Assembly: GCF_017301635.1 (NCBI RefSeq) | Contig: NZ_CP071091.1 | Location: forward strand, 9,540,501-9,604,500 | Direction of reading: 5' to 3' | DNA: 64,000 nucleotides | Origin: Myxococcus landrumus | Lineage (GTDB): Bacteria; Myxococcota; Myxococcia; Myxococcales; Myxococcaceae | Shown here: in pieces, positions 19,088-30,431 of the stretch | Position numbering within the stretch: position 1 is the first letter of the stretch | How the letters are laid out: every line of letters starts with the position of its first letter | Program-made: the position numbers and the translations under genes | The notes under the pieces: generated by a model | Seen by the model: the letters and a program-made list of their open reading frames with translations, nothing else | What the model was told of the DNA's origin: nothing | Database searches by the model: none

Positions 19088-19254
19088 CGCGAGTCGTTCT
19101 CCAGGGGCGCCCGCACGGCGCCGGGCTCGCGGACCTACCGCACTCAGAGGACGAACGCGAGCACCCCGCCCGCACCCACTTCCTTCCCTTCGCGGAGGGC
19201 CCGGTGGCTGCTGCGACGTGTCATGGTGTGAAGTTACAGATTTGATGTGAATGC

Positions 19255-19287
19255 GGTTTGCTCTTGGTTTGCTGTGATTGCTAGGAC
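19255..19287 (+). promoter_or_regulatory. Candidate promoter with direct repeats for the GH13 gene
   Basis: GGTTTGCT occurs twice (19255-19262 and 19266-19273), 11 bases apart, which puts both copies on one DNA face. They overlap a possible promoter TTGCTC (19258-19263), 18 bases, TAGGAC (19282-19287). The gene starts at 19319. A regulator binding the repeats is inference. Confidence 0.35.
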
Positions 19288-19318
19288 CCGTCCCATCAAC
19301 GACAGGGAGGTCGTCACC

Positions 19319-21217
19319 ATGCGACGCAACATGTGGAGTGCGCTGCTGCTGGCCGGGGTGCTGGGCTGCGGAGAGAGCGCGCTCGAGAATCCACGGGGCC
19401 CGAAGGGCGAGGAGACAGGACAGGTCGTCCAGCAGCTCAGCGCTTCGAGCAGGCCGGGCATGGGGGCGGTCGTCTACGGCGGAGGGACGACGTTCCGGGT
19501 GTGGGCGCCGCTGGCCTCCAAGGTGTTCGTGGCGGGTGACTTCAGCAGTTGGGGTTGGGTGGAGCTGGGCAACGAGTTCAACGGCAACTTCTCCGGCGAC
19601 GTGGCGGGCGCGGTGAAGGGGCAGAAGTACAAGTTCGTCACGCGCAACCAGTGGGGGAGCGATGCGTGGCGCGCGGACCCTCGCTCGGCGTGGCAGGAGA
19701 ACTCCACGGGCGCCAGCATCATCTACGACCAGGGCGAGTACTGGTGGAACGCGCAGCAGTTCAGCACGCCGGCCTTCCACGAGATGGTCATCTACGAGCT
19801 GCACGTGGGCACGTTCAATGACTCGCCAGGGTGGGGGCCGGGCCACTGGAACAGCGCCATCGCGAAGCTCGACTACCTGAAGGATTTGGGCGTCAACATG
19901 GTGAAGGTGATGCCGGCGTATGAGTTCGCCGGGGACTTCTCCTGGGGCTACAACGTCGCCTTCCCGTTCGCGCCGGAGAGCGCGTATGGCCACCCCAACG
20001 ACATGAAGCGCTTCGTGGACGAGGCGCACTACCGGGGCATCGGCGTCATCTTCGACGTGGTGAACAACCACTGGGGGCCCAGCGACCTGCCCATGTGGTG
20101 CTTCAGCGGCGACTGTCTGGGCAACGGCGGGGAGTACTTCTTCACCGACAACCGCAAGTCGACGCCATGGGGCGACACGCGTCCGGACTACGGCCGCGCC
20201 GAGGTGCGCGCGTACATCCGCGACTCGATGATGAACCTGCTCGACAACTTCCGGGGCGACGGCCTGCGCTGGGACGCCACGAAGTACATGCGCACGATTG
20301 ACGGCACGGGCGACATCGCCTCCGCGTGGCAGGTGTTCCGCTCCATCAACCGCGAAATCAACGCGAACAAGGGCTGGAAGATCTCCATCGCCGAGGACTT
20401 CGGGGGCGGTGACTCCATCACCAACGACGCGACGTCCGACTTCGCGGGCGGCGCGGGCTTCGATGCGCAGTGGTCGGCGGAGTTCGTGCATCCCATCCGC
20501 ACGGCGGTCATCGAGCAGAACGACGCGAACCGGAACATGTTCGCGGTGCGCGACGCGATTACCCAGCGCTTCAGCGGGCGGGCGCACGCGCGGGTCATCT
20601 ACTCGGAGAGCCACGATGAGGTGGCCAACGGCAAGCAGCGGTTGCCGGAGGAAATCTGGCCCGGCAACGCGGGGAGCTGGGCGGCGAAGAAGCGCTCCAC
20701 GCTGGCCGCGGGCATCACGCTGACCTCGCCGGGCATCCCCATGCTGTTCCAGGGGCAGGAGATTCTGGAGGATGGGTTCTTCGCGGATGGCGACCCGGTG
20801 GACTGGGGCAAGCTCACCACCTACGGCGGCATCCACGACCTGTACCGGGACCTCATCCGCCTGCGCCGCAACTGGAGCAACAACACGCGCGGCCTGCGCG
20901 GTGGCAACGTCAACGTCCACCACGTCAACAACACGGGCAAGGTGATTGCCTATCACCGCTGGGACAGCGGCGGGCCGGGTGACGACGTCCTGATTGTCGC
21001 CAACTTCAGCGGCACCTACTTCCCCACCTACAACATCGGCTTCCCGCGCACGGGCACGTGGTACCTGCGCTTCAACAGCGACTGGAACGGGTACTCGTCC
21101 GACTTCGGCAACACCGCGTCGGCGAACACGGTGGCGTATGGCGGGGCCAAGGACGGCATGGCGAACAATGCGTCGTTCGCCATCGGCCCCTACTCGCTGC
21201 TCATCTTCTCGCAGTAA
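19319..21217 (+). CDS. GH13 alpha-glucan enzyme lipoprotein (branching enzyme/alpha-amylase type)
   Basis: A 632-residue lipoprotein: lipobox GVLGC with Cys at 17, then a CBM48-like beta-sandwich (about 45-130, TTFRVWAPLASKVFVAGDF). The GH13 TIM barrel is complete: DVVNNH (246-251), nucleophile Asp319 in LRWDATKY, acid/base Glu359 in IAEDFGG, and HD at 432-433 in SESHDE. A beta-rich C-terminal domain ends in YSLLIFSQ. The order resembles glycogen-branching and trehalohydrolase enzymes, but membrane anchoring indicates it acts on external alpha-glucans. The ATG at 19319 has GGGAGG upstream. Hydrolase versus transferase specificity cannot be decided from sequence. Confidence 0.85.
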   Translation: MRRNMWSALLLAGVLGCGESALENPRGPKGEETGQVVQQLSASSRPGMGAVVYGGGTTFRVWAPLASKVFVAGDFSSWGWVELGNEFNGNFSGDVAGAVKGQKYKFVTRNQWGSDAWRADPRSAWQENSTGASIIYDQGEYWWNAQQFSTPAFHEMVIYELHVGTFNDSPGWGPGHWNSAIAKLDYLKDLGVNMVKVMPAYEFAGDFSWGYNVAFPFAPESAYGHPNDMKRFVDEAHYRGIGVIFDVVNNHWGPSDLPMWCFSGDCLGNGGEYFFTDNRKSTPWGDTRPDYGRAEVRAYIRDSMMNLLDNFRGDGLRWDATKYMRTIDGTGDIASAWQVFRSINREINANKGWKISIAEDFGGGDSITNDATSDFAGGAGFDAQWSAEFVHPIRTAVIEQNDANRNMFAVRDAITQRFSGRAHARVIYSESHDEVANGKQRLPEEIWPGNAGSWAAKKRSTLAAGITLTSPGIPMLFQGQEILEDGFFADGDPVDWGKLTTYGGIHDLYRDLIRLRRNWSNNTRGLRGGNVNVHHVNNTGKVIAYHRWDSGGPGDDVLIVANFSGTYFPTYNIGFPRTGTWYLRFNSDWNGYSSDFGNTASANTVAYGGAKDGMANNASFAIGPYSLLIFSQ

Positions 21218-21232
21218 CCGGTGACAGGGGTT

Positions 21233-21259
21233 TCGGGCGCCTGGTGCTCGGGCGCCCGA
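21233..21259. terminator. Bidirectional hairpin between convergent genes
   Basis: TCGGGCGCC (21233-21241) and GGCGCCCGA (21251-21259) form a 9-bp stem with a 9-base loop. It sits between the GH13 stop and the MBL-fold gene stop and can serve both strands. TTCCT follows on the plus strand. Confidence 0.6.
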
Positions 21260-21262
21260 TTC

Positions 21263-22009
21263 CTACACGGTGTAGCGGCGGCCCTCTCGCAGGGGCTCGA
21301 TGACGCTGGCCTCGGTGTCGAAGTCATCCGGGTAGTGGATGAGGCGCATGCGAGCGCGCAGGTCGGCGGGCAGCGCGGCCAGCTTCTCGTAGGGCGTGTG
21401 GACGCCGTAGTTGGTCTCGTGGATGACCAGGTCCGCGCGCGAGAGCCAGTGGATGAGCCCCTCGTCGAAGGCGGTGTCCGCGCTGTAGCCCAGGCACTTG
21501 CCCCCCGCGTGGATGCGCAGCGCGGTGGTGGGCACGTGGTGGTACGTCATGCGCGACTCGATGAGGAAGGGGCCGTGGCGCACGGCGGCCTCGGTGGAGA
21601 GCGGCGTGTGCTCGAAGTAGTCCTCGAAGTGCTTGTCGTTGGGCTGCTCGCCGCGCTTCTCGATGAGGCACTCCATGCCCGCGGCCAGGTGGCCTTCCCA
21701 CAGCCGCTCCGCCACGGCGGGGTGCGCGAGCAGCTCCAGTTTCCTGCGCAGGACGAAGAAGGAGAAGTAGCCCATGCTCTCCAGGCCCGAGGAGTGGTCC
21801 GCATGGAGGTGGGTGAGGGCCACGGCGCTGACCCGGTCCACGTCGAGCGGGATTCCGGTGGCGAGCGACGCCTCGCGCATCATCTTGCGGATGGGGTGCG
21901 GGCAGTCCACCAGGAGCACCTGGTCCTCTGCCTCCACGGCCAGGCAGGACGAGTAGTGGAGGGCGGAGAATGCGTCCCCGACGCCCAGGGGGATGAAGGA
22001 CAGGCTCAT
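21263..22009 (-). CDS. MBL-fold metallohydrolase
   Basis: A 248-residue metallo-beta-lactamase-fold protein. The zinc motif THLHADHSSG is near residue 67. Later metal ligands are likely in YHHVP, the GYSADTAFDEGL block and the HETNYG segment. The pattern resembles ribonuclease-Z-like or phosphodiesterase-like members rather than beta-lactamases. Substrate unknown. Its start overlaps the coaD stop by 4 bases (ATGA), so it is the last gene of a coupled leftward unit with coaD and the MFS carrier. It is a plausible housekeeping phosphodiester hydrolase. Confidence 0.75.
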   Translation of the reverse strand: MSLSFIPLGVGDAFSALHYSSCLAVEAEDQVLLVDCPHPIRKMMREASLATGIPLDVDRVSAVALTHLHADHSSGLESMGYFSFFVLRRKLELLAHPAVAERLWEGHLAAGMECLIEKRGEQPNDKHFEDYFEHTPLSTEAAVRHGPFLIESRMTYHHVPTTALRIHAGGKCLGYSADTAFDEGLIHWLSRADLVIHETNYGVHTPYEKLAALPADLRARMRLIHYPDDFDTEASVIEPLREGRRYTV

Positions 22010-22503
22010 GGCTGGCTCCGAAGGGATGGGTCGAGTCGCTCGCGCAGCTTCGCCGCGACCGTGGGCGGACAGAAGGCCGAAACGTCCTCGCCGCGCGAGA
22101 CGCGTTGCTTGAGGCCGCTGCTGCTCACCTCGGCGAGGTGGGCCTCCGCGGGGAGGAAGAGGGTGGAGATTTCAGGTGCGAGCGCGCGGTTGTTCTGCGC
22201 GAGCTCTGTCTCGAACTGCGCATCGGTGGCGCCGCGCACGCCGCGCAACAGGACGCTGGCGCCGATGGCTCGCGCGTAGTCGACGATGAGCCCCTCGGTC
22301 CACGCGACCGAGACGTTGGGGTGCATGGCCACGGCCTCTCGCACCAGGGCCACGCGCTCGTCGGGTGACAGGAGGGTGTTCTTCGCGGGGTTGATGGCCA
22401 CGACGACCACCACGTGTCCGAACAGTCGCGCCGCTTGACGGACCACGGACAGGTGGCCGGCGGTGACGGGGTCGAAGCTGCCTGCGTAGACGGCGATGGT
22501 CAT
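22006..22503 (-). CDS. coaD: Phosphopantetheine adenylyltransferase
   Basis: A 165-residue nucleotidyltransferase that joins ATP and 4'-phosphopantetheine to give dephospho-CoA, the penultimate step of coenzyme A synthesis. Family motifs are AGSFDPVTAGHLSVV (the TxGH nucleotide site, 8-22), INPAKN, LLRGVRGATDAQFE and the C-terminal VSSSGLKQRV. Length is standard. It overlaps the MFS gene upstream and the MBL gene downstream by 4 bases each. Expression is thus tied to the carrier, although the pathway gives no reason for that. Confidence 0.95.
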   Translation of the reverse strand: MTIAVYAGSFDPVTAGHLSVVRQAARLFGHVVVVVAINPAKNTLLSPDERVALVREAVAMHPNVSVAWTEGLIVDYARAIGASVLLRGVRGATDAQFETELAQNNRALAPEISTLFLPAEAHLAEVSSSGLKQRVSRGEDVSAFCPPTVAAKLRERLDPSLRSQP

Positions 22504-23711
22504 GGCGACACCTCGGGCGCGTGGGGGTGGAGCGCCTGGGTTGGACGGAGGGCGAAGGGGACGTAGAGCGTGCCGGCGATGCAGAGCAGCGCGGCGAGGA
22601 CGAAGTGTCCGGGATAGCCGAGCGCCTGCGCGCTGAAGCCACTGAGGGCCGCCGCCGCGCCCGTGGCAATCACCACGAGCGAGGCCTGCACCGTGTAGTC
22701 GGTGGCGGCGTGCTCGGTGCGGCACGCATCCATCATCGCGGTGAAGAGCGTGGCCGTGGCCATGCCGCTGGCGATGTGCTCCACGGCGCAGACCGCCGTC
22801 AGCCACGCCATCGACGAAGGGGTGCTCGCCACGACCGCGTAGAGCAGCACGGCCGTGGCCTGGATGAAGCCGAAGAGGAACAAGGCCCGCCGCCGCCCCA
22901 GCTTCGCCACGAGGCTGCCTCCCGCGAGTGCTCCCACGAGCCCCGCGGTGAAGCCCACCCCGCCCAGCATCCAGGCGATGTCCGTGAGCGACAGGCCCCG
23001 GTCCACCAGGAAGGTGCGCAGCATGCCGGTGGCCAGTGCCTCTCCCGCCTTGTAGACCCCGAGCAAGGTCAGCCACGTCGAGGCACCGGGCCGTCGCAGC
23101 CACCACTGGAGGCCCAGGCTCGCGCGGGGAGGGGGCTCGGTGGCGGGCTCGCGGTAGAGCGCGATGGGGATGGTGGCGACGAGGAGGATCAAGCCCAGCG
23201 CAAGGAGGGTGGGGCGCCAGCCCGCGGCGTCGAAGACGGCGAGCATGAGGCCCCCGCCCAGAATCATCCCCACGCGATAGGCGGCCACCTGCACGCCGTT
23301 GCCCCAGCCTCGCTCGGAAGAGGAGAGCAGCGTCACCGCGAGGCCGTCGGTTGCGACATCCTGGGTCGCCGCGAGCAGGTTGACGCCCAGCACCGCGGCG
23401 AGCAGCCAGTGTGTGTCCACGGTGGACTCGGGCAGCGCGAGCGACAGCAGCAGGCCCGCGCTCATGCACTGCAACGGGAGGATGTAGCCCCGGCGCAGGC
23501 CCCAGCGCGCCGAGCCGTGCCGGTCCATGTACGGCGCCCAGAGGAACTTCAGGGCCCAGGGCAGCGCGAGCAGGTGCGCCAGGCCAATGGCCGGAAGCGA
23601 GAGGCCCTGGTGCCGCAGCAACACCGGGAGCGCCTGGGTGAAGAAGCCGAAGGGCAGGCCTTGGGAGAGATAGAGGCTCGACAGGAGCCCCAGCTTCACG
23701 GAGGTCTTCAT
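22500..23711 (-). CDS. MFS transporter of the AmpG/RhtX type
   Basis: A 403-residue carrier with about 12 membrane helices. The N terminus, LYLSQGLPFGFFTQALPVLLR-like (about 13-33), is the hallmark of the PAT/AmpG and RhtX/FptX group, which moves muropeptides, acetyl-CoA or siderophores. WAPYMDR and ATQDVATDGLAV are further family segments. It likely imports a solute; the substrate cannot be told from sequence. It is coupled by ATGA overlaps to the TetR gene upstream and to coaD downstream, so the TetR protein probably controls it. Confidence 0.8.
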   Translation of the reverse strand: MKTSVKLGLLSSLYLSQGLPFGFFTQALPVLLRHQGLSLPAIGLAHLLALPWALKFLWAPYMDRHGSARWGLRRGYILPLQCMSAGLLLSLALPESTVDTHWLLAAVLGVNLLAATQDVATDGLAVTLLSSSERGWGNGVQVAAYRVGMILGGGLMLAVFDAAGWRPTLLALGLILLVATIPIALYREPATEPPPRASLGLQWWLRRPGASTWLTLLGVYKAGEALATGMLRTFLVDRGLSLTDIAWMLGGVGFTAGLVGALAGGSLVAKLGRRRALFLFGFIQATAVLLYAVVASTPSSMAWLTAVCAVEHIASGMATATLFTAMMDACRTEHAATDYTVQASLVVIATGAAAALSGFSAQALGYPGHFVLAALLCIAGTLYVPFALRPTQALHPHAPEVSP

Positions 23712-24316
23712 GCGCCCTCCTTCGCCGTCGCCGTGTCGAGCAACCCCGCGGCCATCTGCTTCACGGTGTTGGCGGCCGAGCCCGAGGGGACGAGCCCTGG
23801 CGCGCTCGCGGAGAGCACGAAGTAGCCCTGCACCGCGGCGAAGAGACCCACCGACAGGGCTCGCGCCCGTCGCTTGCCGACCACCGCGGCGACCAGTCCC
23901 TCCAGGTGCTCCAGGTCCGCGCGCACCACCTGCTCGTAGGCGGCGCGGACCTCGGGCTGCCGGATGGCCTCCGCGCTGATGGTGACCCAGCCGGCCACCG
24001 CGCTCGGGTCCGCGTCCGCGCCCGTCGCGAGGAAGGCATCCAGGAACGCATCCACCCGGCCTCGCGCATCTTCCGGAGCAAGGCGGGCGACACGCTTCGC
24101 CACCCGCGCTCGCGCGAGCGCCGCGAGCTGCTCCACCAGCACGAGCAGAATCTCCTGCTTGTCGCTGAAGTGGTAGTGCACCAGCCCCGGACTCAGCCCC
24201 GCCGCCTTCGCGATTTCGTTGACCGAGGCCCGCTCGTAGCCGCGCTCGGACATCACTCGCAGCAGCCCGGTGACGATTTGCTGTCGGCGCTCTTCGGTGT
24301 TGGACGGACGAGGCAT
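23708..24316 (-). CDS. TetR-family transcriptional regulator
   Basis: A 202-residue repressor-type protein. The N-terminal helix-turn-helix is ideal for the family: ASVNEIAKAAGLSPGLVHYHFSDKQE (residues about 30-56). An all-helical ligand-binding region follows, with a hydrophobic core and nothing specific in the sequence. The ATG at 24316 (MPRPSNTEERR) was preferred to an upstream GTG, which would run through the operator. It is coupled to the MFS gene (ATGA). An 18-bp dyad lies just upstream, as expected for autoregulation of the tetR-MFS-coaD-MBL unit. Confidence 0.88.
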   Translation of the reverse strand: MPRPSNTEERRQQIVTGLLRVMSERGYERASVNEIAKAAGLSPGLVHYHFSDKQEILLVLVEQLAALARARVAKRVARLAPEDARGRVDAFLDAFLATGADADPSAVAGWVTISAEAIRQPEVRAAYEQVVRADLEHLEGLVAAVVGKRRARALSVGLFAAVQGYFVLSASAPGLVPSGSAANTVKQMAAGLLDTATAKEGA

Positions 24317-24329
24317 GGTGGCCTTGTTT

Positions 24330-24356
24330 GTTGGTTGTGTGACCAACTTATAAACA
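24330..24356 (-). promoter_or_regulatory. Candidate TetR operator and promoter
   Basis: GTTGGT (24330-24335), six bases, ACCAAC (24342-24347) is a perfect dyad 14 bases before the tetR start. On the minus strand it is preceded by a TATAAG-like -10 (24346-24351). A bound regulator would sit on the transcription start. The dyad is also 39 bases after the hydrolase stop. Confidence 0.5.
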
Positions 24357-24394
24357 GGGCCACGGGCGGCGTCAACCCGGCCTGGGCGGGGAGG

Positions 24395-25240
24395 TCAGTC
24401 CTGGGCGCCTGGGCCCAGGTGCGGGCCTGTCTTCAGGGTGGTTCGCTGTCCGGAGACCAGGGCGTCGATGCCCGCGGCGACGAGGTCGGGCACCTCGAGG
24501 GAAGGCAGGTGGCTGACCGCGGGCAGCTTCATGACGTGGAACCACGGGTGCGTCGCGCTGAAGGCCACCTGCTCCTCCAGGTAGTCCTGCGTGTCGGGCT
24601 GGGCATACAGGTGCAGCGTGGTGGGCGCGGGGTTCAACCCCGCGAGTGCGCGCAGCGGTGTGCCGTGTCGCGCCTGGCTGGCGGTGATTTCCCTCGCGGC
24701 GCGAGCCCACATCTCCTCGGAGACTTCGCGCATGTCCACGCGAAGGGTGCGCAGGACGTCCTCGTTCTCCACGCCGTGGGCCCAGGTCTCGAGCAGCTCG
24801 TCGCGTGCGCGTCCCCAGCGCTCGGACATGAGGCCGCGCAGGATGGAGGAGAAGGCGGGAGGCGGCTCGGTGACGAGCCAGTCCAGGAGCACGAGGTGGG
24901 GCACCCGGGCCGCGCCCAGCTCGCGGTGGAGGTCCAAGGCCCAGTCGCCCGAGGTGGAGATGCAGACCGGCACCACCCGCCGCGCGCCGCTGGCCTTCAG
25001 CACCGCGAGCAGGTCGTCGAGCACCGTGTTGCTGTCGAAGTCCCCTTCGCCCCGCTCCGAATCTCCGTGGCCTCGCAGGTCGACACAGAGGACGCGGTGG
25101 CGCCTGGCGCAGCGAGGCAGCAGGGTGCGGAAGACGTCGCGCCGGGAGCACCAGCCGGGGATGAAGAGCAGCGGGGTTTCGCCCCGGCCCACGTCGTCGT
25201 AGCGGATGCGGACCCCATCGCTCGCGCGCACCTCGGGCAT
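24395..25240 (-). CDS. Alpha/beta-hydrolase related to cofactor-free quinolone 2,4-dioxygenase (HOD-like)
   Basis: A 281-residue alpha/beta-hydrolase. From memory it aligns end to end with 1H-3-hydroxy-4-oxoquinaldine 2,4-dioxygenase (HOD), including the cap segments SERW, ETW, HGTPLRALAGL and HPWF. Ser95 is the nucleophile elbow (CISTSG), Asp120 (LLDWL) matches HOD Asp126 and His244 (VSHLP) matches His251. Trp30 and Trp153 match Trp36 and Trp160. HOD His38, His100 and His102 read Ser32, Ile94 and Thr96. So the fold and acid/His dyad fit ring-cleaving dioxygenases, but the substrate pocket differs and an esterase or another heterocycle is possible. It lies upstream of tetR-MFS on the same strand. 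Confidence 0.7.
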   Translation of the reverse strand: MPEVRASDGVRIRYDDVGRGETPLLFIPGWCSRRDVFRTLLPRCARRHRVLCVDLRGHGDSERGEGDFDSNTVLDDLLAVLKASGARRVVPVCISTSGDWALDLHRELGAARVPHLVLLDWLVTEPPPAFSSILRGLMSERWGRARDELLETWAHGVENEDVLRTLRVDMREVSEEMWARAAREITASQARHGTPLRALAGLNPAPTTLHLYAQPDTQDYLEEQVAFSATHPWFHVMKLPAVSHLPSLEVPDLVAAGIDALVSGQRTTLKTGPHLGPGAQD

Positions 25241-25348
25241 GTCTTCCTCCCCCTGTTGAATGGGACGCTCTCCTCGTCAGGTGGCCATGCGCTGGTGGCG
25301 CGACAGCAGACGAGCGAAGGAGGGGAGGGGGCCCGGGTCGGCCGGGCG

Positions 25349-25903
25349 TCAGAACGTCAGCAGCGTGGTCACCTTGTCCCGGCCCAGGCGCTGGGGACCT
25401 TCGAGGAAGTCGAGGCTGATGAGGAAGCTGAAGCCGACGAGCTCGCCGCCCAGCCGCTTCACCAGCTTCGCGGTGGCCTCCGCCGTGCCGCCCGTGGCGA
25501 GCACGTCGTCCACCACCAGGACCCGCTCCCCCTGGAGGATGGCGTCCTCGTGCATCTCCACCCCGTCCGCGCCGTACTCCAGCGAGTAGCGCTCCACGAC
25601 GGAGCGGTGGGGCAGCTTGCCGGGCTTGCGCGCGGGGACGAAGCCCGCGTCGAGCGCGAGCGCGATGGGGGCCCCCAAGAGGAAGCCGCGTGCCTCCACG
25701 CCGACGACCTTGGTGATGTGTTGGCCCCGGAAGGGCGCGGACATGGCGTTGATGACCCGGCCGAACAGGCGCGGGTCCGCGAGGACGGGGGTGATGTCCT
25801 TGAAGACGATGCCGGGCTTGGGGAAGTCCGGTACGTCGCGCAGGCGGGCCTGGAGGTCGGCGACGAGCGTGGTGTCGGGGATGCTGGCGACAGGCAGGGT
25901 CAT
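25349..25903 (-). CDS. apt: Adenine phosphoribosyltransferase
   Basis: A 184-residue purine-salvage enzyme that makes AMP from adenine and PRPP. It has the family start DVPDFPKPGIVFKDITP, GVEARGFLLGAPIAL, and the PRPP loop VLVVDDVLATGGTAEAT (about 131-147). Length is standard. The start overlaps the 2-hydroxyacid dehydrogenase stop by 4 bases (ATGA), so the two are co-translated. A 108-base gap separates it from the HOD-like gene. Confidence 0.95.
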   Translation of the reverse strand: MTLPVASIPDTTLVADLQARLRDVPDFPKPGIVFKDITPVLADPRLFGRVINAMSAPFRGQHITKVVGVEARGFLLGAPIALALDAGFVPARKPGKLPHRSVVERYSLEYGADGVEMHEDAILQGERVLVVDDVLATGGTAEATAKLVKRLGGELVGFSFLISLDFLEGPQRLGRDKVTTLLTF

Positions 25904-26907
25904 GGGAAGACCTCGGGGTTGACGCAGTGGGGAGGCCGCCGTCCCTCGAGCGCGGCCAGGAGGTTGTCCACCGCCATGGAGGCCATGCGGCCCCGGGTGG
26001 CGTGCGATGCGCTGGCGATGTGGGGCGCGAGCAGGACGTTGGGCAGCGTCATCAGCGGGCTGTCGGGTGGAAGGGGCTCGGGGTCCGTCACGTCCAGGGC
26101 CACGCCGCCCAGCCGGCCGTCTCGCAGGGCCTCGACGAGCGCGGCCGGGTCCACGACCCCGCCTCGCGCGGTGTTGACGAGCAAGGCCCCGGGCTTCATC
26201 GCGGCCAGCTCCTCGCGGCCCACCCAGTGCCGGGTGGCGGGCGTCAGGGGCACATGCAGGCTGATGATGTCCGCTTCGGCGAGCAGCGCGGCCTTGTCCA
26301 CCCGGACGGCGCCCGTCTCCGCCTCCAGCGCGGGCCGGGCCTGGCGCCCCACGTAGAGGATTCGCATCCCGAAGCCCCGGGCCCGTCGGGCGACCGCCGA
26401 GCCGATGGCCCCCGGGCCGACGATTCCCAACGTGGCCCCATACACGTCCGTTCCCAGGAGGAGGGTGGGGCTCCAGGTCCGCCAGTGGCCGGCCCGGACA
26501 TACGCGTCCGCCTCCGCGACACGCCGGGCGAGTCCCAAAATCAGCGCGAATGCGAAATCGGCGGACGTCTCCGTGAGGGCGCCTGGGGTATTTCCTACCG
26601 CCACGCGGCGCTCCGTACAGGCCCGAACGTCAATGTTGTCGTAGCCAACAGCCACGTTGCTGACTGCCCGCAGGCTGGGGGCGGAGGCAAGCAGGCGGGC
26701 ATCCACACGGTCCGTCAACAAGGTGACGAGCCCGTCGGCGCGGGCGGCCTCGGCCAGGAGGGCCTCGGGAGGGGGAGGCATGTCCGCCTCCCAGACGGAC
26801 AGGTCCACGTGCTTGCCCAGTCGCCCGAGGGCCTCTCCAGGGAGCTGTCGAGTGACGAAGACTCGGGGGCGGAGGGTCCGGGGCATGGCGAGCGTTGATG
26901 GTCTCAT
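25900..26907 (-). CDS. D-2-hydroxyacid dehydrogenase (glyoxylate/hydroxypyruvate reductase type)
   Basis: A 335-residue NAD(P)-dependent dehydrogenase. The nucleotide loop is LGIVGPGAIGSAVARRARGFG, a GxGxxG variant. Catalytic Arg is in NTARGGVVD, Glu in DVTDPEPLPPDSP and His in LAPHIASAS. This arrangement is that of glyoxylate reductases, which reduce glyoxylate or hydroxypyruvate. Starts at 26907 (MRPSTLAM) and 26886 (MPRTLRPR) both fit and neither has a strong ribosome site. It heads a coupled pair with apt and is divergent from the SNF2 gene by 118 bases. Confidence 0.85.
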   Translation of the reverse strand: MRPSTLAMPRTLRPRVFVTRQLPGEALGRLGKHVDLSVWEADMPPPPEALLAEAARADGLVTLLTDRVDARLLASAPSLRAVSNVAVGYDNIDVRACTERRVAVGNTPGALTETSADFAFALILGLARRVAEADAYVRAGHWRTWSPTLLLGTDVYGATLGIVGPGAIGSAVARRARGFGMRILYVGRQARPALEAETGAVRVDKAALLAEADIISLHVPLTPATRHWVGREELAAMKPGALLVNTARGGVVDPAALVEALRDGRLGGVALDVTDPEPLPPDSPLMTLPNVLLAPHIASASHATRGRMASMAVDNLLAALEGRRPPHCVNPEVFP

Positions 26908-27025
26908 AGCCTGATGCCGGTGGCTGCTTCCGCTGGCGGACTCAACCACATTTCCCGCGAGCGGGAGCGTCCTTGCTGTGCTAGTGGCAGGGGTTCCCCG
27001 GCGCTAGGAGCCAGGGGCCCTGCCT

Positions 27026-30298
<3,273 letters not shown>

Positions 30299-30310
30299 GT
30301 CGCGAAGGTT

Positions 30311-30330
30311 GGGGCTTCGACGGAAGCCCC
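30311..30330 (+). terminator. Hairpin after the SNF2 gene
   Basis: GGGGCTTC (30311-30318), loop GACG, GAAGCCCC (30323-30330): a perfect 8-bp stem with a 4-base loop, 12 bases after the stop. No T-run follows. Confidence 0.5.
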
Positions 30331-30431
30331 GCCCCCCATCCGGACGATGGGCCGGAACGCCTGTGCAGTGTCAGAGGGACCTGTTAGGGTGTTCAGTGCC
30401 AGGGCCGTCGTACGGACATTGGAGGGCGCGC

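Noticed and set aside
17474..20956. A 1160-codon open frame on the minus strand running through the GH13 gene
   Set aside because: Only the part from 19087 codes for the phosphatase; the upstream part is the antisense of the GH13 gene, open because of G/C third positions.
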